In this document: positions 11,568-22,524 of the stretch, piece by piece
How the letters are laid out: each line of letters opens with the position of its first letter
How positions within the stretch are numbered: the first letter of the stretch is position 1
Assembly: GCA_002900995.3 (NCBI GenBank)
Contig: CM035310.1
Coordinates: forward strand, 1,021,176-1,085,175
DNA: 64,000 bases
DNA from: Ganoderma boninense
Lineage: Eukaryota; Basidiomycota; Agaricomycetes; Polyporales; Polyporaceae
Direction of reading: 5' to 3'
Made by a program: the position numbers and the translations under genes
The notes under the pieces: model-generated
Seen by the model: the letters and a program-made list of their open reading frames with translations, nothing else
Told to the model about the DNA's origin: nothing
Database searches by the model: none

Positions 11568-12396
11568 ACCCGGACGCCTCTCGTCTTGGTTGGCTTCCTG
11601 GTGGGATGGCTTTGTGGGAGGAGCTCGAAACGTCGAAGGTGTGTAGATTCGTTGTCGTGGGTCTATGTCTGGACTCATGAGATTGGGTCTATGTTCTAGC
11701 TTGCCACGCATTCCAAACGCGTCATGTTTTCTTATGGTCAAGCACATAATAATATAGATCTCCCTATTCCCATCCATTCCTGGTGGTAGATTTTACCAAA
11801 TTCATACTGTTTTCAGGAACCTCATGAGGGAGAGTCAAATGCTAGCTAGTCGCGTTCACGATCGTTGAAGGGTTCCGTGGTGTTTTGAAGGTGGCATATG
11901 CTCCCCAAGGCAGGCTGGGGTTATGTCGGCTGTTTTCGACGTGCAGGTGTCCAACCATGGTCAGCAATTTCAGAGAAAGACATAACCGAATCACGAGCAT
12001 CGACTATTCCGGCGTATGCGCTATGCTGTACGGAGTTTTACATGCGGAGGCAGAAGATGAGATCAACTTGAATGTTGAAGACGTTCGATCGACCGCGGGC
12101 CTTTTGCGTGTAATAACCCTTCATTTCAGTCACTTAAACGTGTTTGTACCAAAATCATTATTGGTTGACTAGGGATATATCGGAACAGGCTTACAGATGT
12201 TGAAACCCCGAAACATTTTCCAAACTCCGAAAGGGCATGCTCTGTCACCGACTCCGCTTGGTTGCGGGAGTCGGTGAATGCGTCAGTGTTGCAGCCGGAC
12301 TGTTTACTAGACTCAACCACGCACACTCAGCTTGATGTCCTCCACTCGTCCTGACCACTAATACTCGTTCTAATATCTGGTCGTCGCCTGGGGTAC
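11568..12396. other. Intergenic region
   Basis: About 0.8 kb between the mitoribosomal gene and the P4-ATPase. Only short frames are present (for example 11885-12172) with no recognisable product and no repeat seen. It should contain the 3' end of the former and the promoter of the latter. Confidence 0.4.
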
Positions 12397-15300
12397 ATGT
12401 CCGAAATCCCACTCCACACATTCGGACGATCCAGAAAGGCTAGAACAGGCTACACACCCCTCCACAACGGCGAGCCCGGCGACGAGGACCACAGCAGCGC
12501 CAACCGCGGCACCAGCACCACCAGCTCTACTAAGGGCAACCTTCGTACTATGCACGCGGCCGTACGCGCGGCAGTCTCCTCGTCGGGAAATGGGAGGAAG
12601 GGGAAGCAGCGCGAGAGGTATGCGGATGACCCAGAGGAAGAGGAGACACTGCTTGGAGGCACGACGCGCTCCGATTCGGGGTTTCACGATGACGAACCAG
12701 AGGAGGGAAGACGAGAATCCTCGCAGGTTCGTACAACTAGTCCTTGTTTCATGCGCCGCGACTGTGCAGGCAAGGCCGGGATGCCTGCCATGTCGCGGGC
12801 GATGGGCACCTGCACAGTTCCCTCTAACCGTCCGGACGTTTAGCAATCCACTTCGCGGAAGGGCCGACCGGGAGACAAGTCGAGGACGATTCCCTTCAGA
12901 CCGCCAGACAAGCTGGCTAACAAATACCCGCCAAATCTGGTCCGCAATCAGAAGTACAACGTCTTTACGTTCCTCCCGCTCGTGTTCTACGAGCAGTTCA
13001 AGTTCTTCTTCAACCTGTATTTCCTCCTCGTCGCATTATCCCAGCTTATACCTCCTCTAAAGATCGGTGGGTCCGGTCGATCTGCAGGAGTAGGCCTGGT
13101 ATTGACTGTACGGCGCAGGTTTCATCGTCACATACATTGCCCCACTCGCATTTGTGCTCTCGGTGACGATGGGAAAGGAGGCATACGACGACTACAAGCG
13201 CAATCTTCGCGACCGCGAGGCGAACTCCCAGAAGTACCTTGTCCTCGATCCCTCAGAGTACTCCGAGTCGTCGCCGGCGGGCATCCCGTACACACGCTCC
13301 GTGCCTTCCTCTAGTCTTCGCGTTGGCGACCTTGTTGTACTGGAGAAGAACCAGCGCGTGCCTGCAGACCTTGTGCTTTTGCGGACTTCAGACCACTCTG
13401 GGACGTGCTTTATCCGTACCGACCAGCTGGACGGCGAGACGGACTGGAAGCTGCGCGTGGCGGTCCCCGCATGTCAGAAGCTCAGCAGCGACCGCGAACT
13501 CCTTACAGTTGACGCCGAGATATATGGTATGCCACGTTCTCCTGGAGCATATAGCCCCCGTTTCTTACTTGTGTTACAGCGGACACGCCAATCAAGGATA
13601 TCCACAAGTTCATCGGGACATTTACGATCAACTCTCCGCCAGCGTTGCTCGAGGACGACGTTCCTATGGTACAGGTTCCCACAGTAGAACCCTTGTCGGC
13701 GGAGAATATGCTGTGGTCTAACACCGTCCTTGCTGCGGGGTCCGCTGTCGGTTTCGTCATCTATACTGGGGCAGAAACCCGGGCTGTGATGAACACCAGC
13801 CATCCGGAGACGAAGGTCGGTCTCCCTCATATCGAGATCAGCGGATTAGCCAAGGTCAGCCATATTTCCACACCGTTATTGCCTCACCTGACGCCGCGCA
13901 GATCCTTTGCGCTGTGAATTTTGTTCTGTCCTTCGTCTTGGTGGCGCTGAACGGGTTCAGGGGTCTGTGGTATATCTACATGGCTTCGCTTCCTCATCAT
14001 CGTTTTCTCTTCCGTTATACCCATCAGGTGCGTGCTCGCTTCTCAGAGCCTGTTGTGGACAGATGCCGACGTAGGCTACCTCAACAGTCTGCGTGTCAAT
14101 TTGGATATGGGCAAGATAGTGTACGCGCAACAGATCATGGATGACAGCGAGATAATCAGCACTATCGTACGGACGAGCACTCTTCCTGAGGAACTAGGAA
14201 GGATAGAATATCTGCTAAGCGACAAAACCGAGGCTCTGACACAGAACTTCAACGGTGCGTAAACGAGCGCATATATGCTGGTTGCGGGCTGACTTCCCCA
14301 TCTTCCGGACAGAGATGGAGATGAGGAAGCTGCATATGGGTACTGTGTCCTACGGGTACGACTCGATGGACGAGATTGCCCGTCGGCTAGCAATGGCGTT
14401 CGGATCTGGCAACGAAGCCGGTGGGTTTGTCGATTACTGCGCCCATGCTGGTCAACTTGCTAATTTAAGCCCTCATAACAAGCCACTCTTTGCAAACCGG
14501 TGTCCAGCTGGCGACCAGAGGTCGTCGAGACATGTCCTCGCGCGTGCACGACGTGGTCCTCAGATTGGCGCTCTGTCACAACGTGGGCAATGAACTCGAG
14601 TGTCCGATCGACTGTATGCTTAGCTTCATCCCCTGTCTACGACGACGACGGCACAGTCACCTACCACGCATCCTCGCTCGACGAAGTCGCCATCGTGAAG
14701 TGGACAGAGTCCGTCGGTGTCCGCCTGACGTCCCGCGACCGCACGCGTATCGAGCTCCAGACGCCGACGGGCGCACGCATCTCGTTCGAGGTGCTTGACG
14801 TCTTCCCCCTCACGTCCGAGTCGAAGCGGATGGGCATCGCGGTGCGCGACGCCCAGGCGGGCGAGATTACGTTCCTGCAGAAGGGTGCGGACGTCGTGAT
14901 GGCGAAGATCGTGCACCGCAGCGACTGGCTCGAGGAGGAGACTGCAAACATGGCATGCGAGGGCCTGCGCAGGCTCGTCTTGGCGCGCCGCCGGCTGAGC
15001 GACCAGTCTTACACACACTTCAAGGAGCAGTGCCACTAGGCGAGCATCAGGCTTCAGGCTCGAGGGCCGGAACGAGGCGATGGTGGGTGTCGTGGCGGAG
15101 GTCCTTGGACATGATCTCGAGCTGCTAGGCTTGACGGGTGTTGAGGACAAGCTGCAGGACGAGGCCAAGTGGACGTTGGAGCTGCTGAGGAACACGGGTA
15201 TCAAGATCTGGATGTTGACGGGCGACAAGATCAAGACAGCGACGTGTATCGCCATCTCGACGAAGCCCGTCGCGCGCAACCAGTACATCCACCAGGTGGC

Positions 15301-16594
15301 CAAGCGTGAGTTCCGGCTGCCACTTCTTTCGCACACTTACTGACTTGTAGAGAGTTGCAGTGAAGACGTCAGACCAGGTGCCGGGCCAGCTGGAGTTCTT
15401 GCAGCAGAAGCTCGACTGTCGTCTCGTCATCGACGGCGGGTCGCTCCAGCTCTGCCTCAACATGTTGAGGAGCGAGTTCATCGGGATCGCGACCAAACTG
15501 TCTGCTGTCGTAGCTTGTCGATGTTCTCCGACTCAGAAGGCGGACGTCGCGCGTCTTATTCGCAAGCACACCAAGAAGCGTGTTTGCTGTATCGGCGACG
15601 GTGGGAACGACGTCAGCATGATCCAGGCCGCCGACGTTGGTCAGTCACTCTCTCTGATTAAACGTATTCGCCAGCTGACACGCGCGTATGGTGGTGGCAC
15701 AGGCGTCGGCATCGTCGGGAAGGAAGGCAAGCGGGCCTCGCTCGCCGCGGACTTCTCGGTCACGCAGCTCAGCTTCCTCACCAAGCACGGCCGCAACTCG
15801 TGTCGCCGCTCGGCGAAGCTCGCGCAGTTCGTCATCCATCGCGGGCTGATCATCTCCATCATGCAGGCCGTCTTCTCGTCCATCTTCTACTTCGCGCCGA
15901 TCGCGCTGTACCAGGGTTGGCTCTTGGTTGGGTATGCGACGGCGTACACTATGGCCCCCGTCTTCTCGCTCGTGCTCGACCGGGACGTCAACGAGGACAT
16001 GGTCCTGCTGTACCCGGCGCTGTACAAGGAGTACACCAAGGGCCGCGTCTTGTCGTACAAGACGTTCTTCATCTGGCTCACGTCTACCAAGGTCAGGTTT
16101 CGTGAGAATGTGTCGCCTGTGCAACGCTGACGGAAGTTAACAGGAGCGGCCATCATGATCATGTCCTTGCTTTTGTTCGAGAACGAGTTCCTGAACATCG
16201 TCTCCATCTCGTTCACCGCTCTGATTCTCAACGAGCTCATAATGGTTGCACTGGAAATCACGACTTGGTACGTCCTTTTTTGCCTTTGAATACCTTCGTC
16301 GATCTGACTTTATAATCGTAGGCATCTGTACATGGTGGTGTCCGAGATCGTGACGCTCTTCATTTACGCTATCAGCATGGCATTCCTTCCGGAGTTTTTC
16401 GGTAAGGAGTCATTTTCCCTACACGCGTCCACCCAAGAAACTCACTTCCATTTGCATTAGATCTAACCTTCGTCCTGTCGTCTCGATTTGCTTGGAAGGT
16501 GGCGGTCATGGTGGCTGTCAGCGCATTCCCACTGTACATTATCAAGTTCATTCGTAGTAGAGTCGCGCCAGCGGCGTCGAGCAAGCTGTTGTAA
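12397..16594 (+). pseudogene. NEO1: NEO1-type P4-ATPase (phospholipid flippase), disrupted
   Basis: Exons at 12397-12726, 12844-13066, 13119-13526, 13580-13854, 13902-14027, 14088-14254 and from 14313 onward reconstruct a P4-ATPase. Seen are [20 protein letters not shown], the actuator loop [33 protein letters not shown] and C-terminal membrane segments ending at 16594. Such enzymes move aminophospholipids across Golgi and endosome membranes. Several lesions are evident: one extra base near 13985; the phosphorylation loop DKTGTLT reads DKTEALT at 14221-14241; an in-frame TAG at 15037; a 7-bp tandem duplication at 15046-15060; loss of four residues before HGRNS near 15786; and about 7 bp missing near 16080. 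The Asp is kept, but the loop and frame are not, so a working pump is unlikely. Confidence 0.85.
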
Positions 16595-16793
16595 CTTAAT
16601 GCACTCATGAACTATCGGACAGCGTTCTGTTTGGATCTTTCACTATTATTGATTGGACGTTGTCAGTGATGACATGCTAAGGTGTCAGAATAGGGGACAT
16701 TGCAGTATTGAACATTGGGGATCGTGAGAGGGCGAATGTCAAGATGCAAATAAAGACATGGGTGGATGGTGGACAGTAAGAAAAGCCTTCAGC

Positions 16794-19700
16794 TCAGCTG
16801 CCGGTGTGCGGTGCAGTGGAAGGGTTGTGGTTGGGGGCTGCGAAAGGCGCCCCGAAGAAGCCGGGAGTTGGATGCCAGTCTGGGTTCGGAGTCGCACCCC
16901 ATAGGTTCGCCCCGATCGGTCCTGGAGGCCCAGGTGCAGGTGCACGAGGGGGAAACCCGGAGGGCCCACCAGGCGGGCCCCATGGCGACGAGATCGAGCC
17001 CCGAGGGCTAGTCGACGAGGGTGGGCCCCAGCCTTGTCCGACGGCCCCGACCGGAGCGGCACGACGCGTAGCGGGGGTAGTGACAACCTCGTCGTCGTCG
17101 GCAAGCAGAGCGGACGAGCCAAGAACGCCCTTCGGACTTGCAGACCGACGAGTGGGAGATGTCGAGCCTGAGCCTGATGCGTCGCCTGTAGGACGTGCGA
17201 TGGGGGCGATGATGGGACGAGTGATTGGACCGGGGTCAGGCGCGGGAGTGCGGTTGCTGGGACCAGGCGCAAGATTGAGCTGGGTGGGAGAGGCGAGGGG
17301 GTTGGAAACTACACGCGTTGGCGGAGCGATAGGCGCAGGCGGAGCCAATCCGCGACCAAAGCCAGCGTCGAAGTGGTTGCCGTTTCCGAAGCCACGGGGT
17401 ACTGCGGACGGCGCAAGCGGCGGAGGACCCGGAGGCATAGGCGGACCCGGACCCATAGGTACACCGACAAATGGTCCTGGGTTGAACGGAAGCCTCGGAG
17501 ACATAGCCGGGGGAATGACTCCGCTGACGGACGGGAAGATTGGCGTTTGGGGAGGCATATGCGGCGGCATCTGCGGGGCGATAGGAGTTGGAGGCTGGGA
17601 GCCCACCATAGGCACACGAGGTTGCGGCTGTTGAGGTGGTTGAGGGCGGGGAGGTTGGAGGACGGGAGGAGTGGCGACGGGAGGAACCTGAGGGCTTGTT
17701 CACCTTCTTCTGCGAGGGTGGTCGACTGGGGACGACTGAGAGCCTGAAGGGCCGGCGTTGCGCGGTGAGGCGGGACCCCGCGCATTGTTCCTGGCTGCCG
17801 CTGCCCGCTGCTGCTGCTGTTGTTGCTGCAACGCACGCTCGCGGGCCTCCTTCTCGGCCTTCTCCTTTTCAGCCTTCTCCTTCTCCTCCTTCTCCTTAGC
17901 AAGGCGACGCTCGCGCTCTTCCTTCTCCTGCTGCTCACGCCGTGTCTTCTCAGCAGCACGTTCAGCAGCGAGCTTGGCCTCGCGTTCTTCCCGAGCCTTG
18001 CGTTCTCGCTCCTCCCGCTCCTTCCGTTCAGCCTTGGCCTTCTCCTCACGCTCCCGCTTCTTGCGCTCGCGTTCAGCTTCGCGTTCCCGCTCCTCCGCAA
18101 GACGCTTTCGGCGCTCTTCTTCCTTGCGTGCCTTCTCCTCTTCTTGCGCCTTGCGTTGGGCTTCACGTCTCGCACGTTCCTCGTCGCGACGCTTCCGTTG
18201 CTCCTCCTCAACTGCCGCCTGTTTGGCTCGTTGAGCAGCTTCCTCGGCCGCCTTCTCAGCGGCTTTGGCGGCCCGCCCTTCCTCCTTCGCCAGCTTCTGC
18301 TGTCTGTAGCAACGTTAAGGCATGTCACACGACCTGTGTACAGCGAGGACTGACCGCTTCTTGTCCTTTTTCTTCTGGTTCTGTGACTGCTTCTTCGCCT
18401 CCCGCTCCTTACTCTGCTTGTCCTCGTCTTCGAGCTCGCGGAGGAGCTGGAGCTGGCGCTCCTGAGCGACCTTCTCGCGATACGCCTGGAGCACGCGCTG
18501 CTCGAACATGCGCGCCGCAAAGATAGAGAACATCCGTTTACCCTCCTCCATCTTCTGCTCCTCCGTCATGATCTGGCGGGACACGATATAAATCGGCGTT
18601 GGCGCCGACTGAAACGGACAACACGCACCTCCTCGTCCTCCTCGTCCTCTTCGTCATCCTCTTCATCCTCATCGTCGTCCTCATCGCCTTCGTCATCCTC
18701 TTCCTCGCTGTCCTCTTCCACGTCTACTGCCGCCTCTTCCTCCCTTTGCATACGACGCTCGGCAAGTTGCTCCATCATCTCCAAGAACTTCTGGCCATCG
18801 TTCTTGAGGAGATCGTCTGCGACCGTCAAAATGTTCCCTACTTCCGAGCAGTTAATATGCAACTGCGCAGTAGCGCATGGACGAGAAGGCACTTGCCGGT
18901 CACAGTGAGATTGCTACCGAAGTTCCCAAGGCCGTCCCGTCCGTTGACCTTTGTTCCATTGGCGGCTCGCCGGCGAGGCGCTGCGGTCCTCCGATCCTGC
19001 TTCACATCGTCCTCGTCTTCTGGGTCCGCGTCGTCCTCCTCGTCCTCCTCGTCCTCTTCCTCGTCCTCTTCCTCCTCGTCATCCTCGTACCCATCGTCAT
19101 CCTGATACTCATCCTCCCCGTCTTCCTCAAACTCGCTCTCCGTGTGCTTGACGGGCTTGCGCCCGTTGGCCACGACGGGCTTGCCCCGGTGGGCGGTTGG
19201 AGGCTGGGGGCTGATGACGGCGCCGTTCTTGTCCAGCTCGACGCTGCCCGGAAACGGACCCGGCCCTTGAGGTGGAGGCAGCGTCCCGCCGGAGGAGATG
19301 TATCGCTGCTGGTAGTTCGCGTACTGTTCTAGCTCCTCGTAATAAGCATCGTACAGTACCTCGAGCTCCTCCTCAATAGCATTTCTTTGTTGCCGCGCCA
19401 CGGATCCGGGCCAGAATCGCAAGCAGCCGCCAGTCGACGACGCAGGGGAGAGGAGCGGGGGCGAGAGTGAGGAAAATTTTTCTGCCGCACGAGCACAATC
19501 AACGACGTACCGCTTGCGCCCGCACACCGCACAGCTGCAGCTGTGTTTCTGCTGCTCCTTCATCTTCTTCAGGACCGCCTCCTTCTCGATTTTCACCAGG
19601 CTGCGCCGCTCTTCCTCGCCGAGCCCGAGCCAGAACTCCTTGATGCGCTCCCGCTCCTCCGTCGTGCTCGTCGACCATATCTTGCTGTTTTTCGGCCCCT

Positions 19701-21028
19701 GCTGGCTGAGCTGGCGGTCTCGGCTTGTGCGGCGCGGAGGCGTTCGAGGATGGAGGCGATGGATGGTGATGGCTGTGATTGTGTCCGTACTGGTTGGCGA
19801 GATCAACGCCATCGAGGCCGCGTGGCGAATCCTGTGCGGGGGCCGGGGTGTAGGCCATGGGCTTCTTGCCCGCCGCGCGAGACGACGGGGGCGGGTTTGT
19901 GCCAGGGGCGGGCGGAGGGCGTGCGGCGGGCATACGGTTCGTAGCAGAGCCTGGCCGCCCGCCATTTGTCACAGTACCGCCCTCCCCCTCCGACGGCCGG
20001 GCCCCGGCCGGCGACTCTCCAAGCGCCCGCTCCTCCGCCCCCTTTTTCTTCTTTTTCCTCCTGTTCTTGTTCTTCTTCGGCTTCTCATACCCGTTTGGGC
20101 CCGTCCCCGCCGCCACCGCCGCCGCCAGTCCTCCTCCCGCCCGCCCGAGCGGCTCCTCGAACGAGAGCGTAAAGTGCGCCGCCTGCCCCCGCCGCTCCCC
20201 AACGAGCTCCTCGTCCAGCTCGTCTACCTCGTCCTCGCTGTAGTACTCGTCGTCCACGTACTCCTCCTGCTCCTCCGGGTACAGCACCACGTTCGCCGGC
20301 CCCAGCGTCCCTCCCTCCGCCTGCAGCGTCCCGTTCGCCGCCGCCTGCTCCACCGCCATCGCAAACTGCGGGTCCGCAAAGATCGCCGGGTCGAAGGGCA
20401 TCGGCGGGAACGCGCCCGGCGGGTATCGCCCCGCGCCGCCGTTCTTGGTCGCAAGCGCGTACATCGCCTGCGTCTTGAGCGGATAGGGAAGGGGAGGAGA
20501 GTCCGGGTCACCATTACGAAGCGAGCTCAATTGAGAGTAAGTGTGCCGTACAAAGTTGCGCAGATGATCCGGGAAGGATGCCCAGTACTCGTCGTTGACG
20601 AGCCTCCCGTCCGGCCCCTCCATGCTCCGCGCGAGATGGTCCGCCGTCGCGAGCAGCTCGGCCTCCGCCTCGGTCGTGGGCGTGAGGTGCCCGTGCGCCC
20701 CGAGCGACGCGGACAGCGACGCCGTCGTCGAGACGTGCACCGATGCGAGCTCGGGCGAGAGCCCTGTGCGACTGACCGTCCGGTGCGCGTGCAGGTGCGG
20801 GTGCGAGTGGGGGAAGGCTCCCAAGGGCGGGAGCGCCGTGTCGTCGTCCTCTTCGTACTCGTCCTCCTCGAAGTCGTCTTGATCGTACTGCCCTGGCACG
20901 GGTGCGGTGCGTTGGACGCCCTTGCCCTTGCCCTTCTTCTTCTTGTCGTTTGTCGTCGGGCCAGGAGGGGCGGCCGGTGGGGCCGCCCGAGCAGGGGGTT
21001 TGGCCCTGTTGACCTTGCCAGCAGTCAT
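16794..21028 (-). CDS. NST1: NST1-like stress response protein
   Basis: Large minus-strand gene starting at 21028 ([12 protein letters not shown]). Recognised in order: basic N-terminus, [21 protein letters not shown], Pro-rich linker, the core [22 protein letters not shown] with [10 protein letters not shown], then [25 protein letters not shown], a long acidic run, [20 protein letters not shown], a long Arg/Glu/Lys/Ala coiled coil and a Pro/Gly-rich tail ending at 16794. Introns seen: 19385-19510, 18841-18896 (a GC-AG intron), 18573-18628 and one near 18302-18354. NST1 is linked to salt tolerance in yeast; its biochemical role is unclear. Two frame changes, at about 19690-19780 and 17690-17750, are not explained by an ordinary intron. 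They may be missed introns, lesions or assembly errors. Confidence 0.75.
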
Positions 21029-22524
21029 TCGAGATGAAAAGCAGTAGAGATCGTCTGTAGCCTAGGATAGAAAGGAAGCAAAGTCGTCGGCGTCGTCGAG
21101 GTCGGTGTGCAAGGGTTGCTGGGCGCTGCCGCCGAAAGTGATCTCGGGTTTCACGTGACCACTGATTAAAATACTGAGTACTATGGGTGATAATAAGTTG
21201 TATTGATGCTTTCTAGTACGACTATTGTAGTATATTATCGAGAAAGGATAGGACTTGCAAACCTTGGTTTATAGCGTCTATCCACCCAAGCATCCACGTA
21301 CTTACATCGTCCAGCATCAGTGCTGCGCACCGTGACAGATACGTCCCGCAAATGTGAACTTACTGCGTGGCTCCAGACCGTGAGAAACTGTGATTGCTAC
21401 CTGTGAGCTCTTCCGCAATATTGGACTGCGGAGAGCCAATACGCATAATCCTATAAATCAAAGAATACAAAACTAAATATATGAATCTATGAGCTCGTGA
21501 AGACTGAAGCGAAACACAACTTACTGGACCGCAAACGTCGCGCATCTGTAACCGGGCCACAAGCTTCAGTTTGAGGCTTGAGCAGGCGCAAGTAGGGTGG
21601 CAGTCCGAGATAGGTCCTGGTGAGTACCTTGCCACCTTCGCAATGACTGTCGATGAGAGGATAGGGCACCCTATTTAGTAAGCCTTGTGAGGTCCTCATA
21701 TCTGGAAAATTCTTCAGATATCGAGAGTAGTAGATAACCGCTCGCAGACCGGGCGGAAGACCACGCGCAAGCGCAAGACTTTCCGCAGGAAAATCGTCGT
21801 TAGCCTGTGGGAATGTAAGTGGGGCCCATAGAAATACACGTTGGAGCTGGAGCATACCGGAGTTGAAGCTGTTCTGTATGGTGGTTTTTTGGGGGCGTTA
21901 GGCAACCTTTTTTGAATTTGGGAGGTTACAATTTGTTGGAGTGGAACACTACAGCACAGTAACTAGTGAACTAACATGATGAATGCCCTGTAGTATGCGG
22001 AAAGGCAAAGGCGGATGACTTACAGAAAGTGACACTTGAGCTTGAAGCTTTGCGCAGCGTAGGCTTGGCATGAGTTCGTGCTCGTCTGATGAGGCAGTGT
22101 AGGCACATAGGCGCCATGATCAGGACATTCCCGACAAAGATCTGAGATTCTCGTGCTCGAGGCAGGCTCAGCAAGTGAGATGCGTGCAAAATTTGCCAGA
22201 GCTTTGCATGTTAGCCTCATCGACAAGTTGGAAGATGCTGTACATGTATAGGAGCTTTCCATACTTAGATGCCCAGTCTCACTTGATATGTGGCATCTCC
22301 ATGTCTCCTTCGCTGTGCTCTTGCTTTCCAGGGGTGGTCCCGCGCGGGGAATTTTCACACCATTTCTGCCGGCCGCTCCAAGAGCTCCAAGTTCCTCACA
22401 ACGCGCGCTTGGCGCGCGCCTTCCCGTTGTCAGTCTAAAAGCCAGCCGCTTCCCTTGTTGACGATCACATCAGCTCTCCCTCTCCCTCTTGGCCTCTGGG
22501 CACGACTATATACCCGTGCAGTGC
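21029..22524. other. Intergenic region, possible weak minus-strand transcript
   Basis: No recognisable gene. On the minus strand 21855-21535 is open and ends at a GTAAGT donor (about 21530), with a plausible acceptor near 21431, but the protein resembles nothing I know and the continuation is short. A second open stretch lies at 22358-22020. Bases 22325-22500 probably hold the promoter of the GH79 gene that follows. Confidence 0.3.

Noticed and set aside
19514..21037. 507-codon open frame on the plus strand, antisense to NST1
   Set aside because: Very Arg/Leu-rich product with no known motif; it is the mirror of an acidic, GC-rich coding exon on the other strand.
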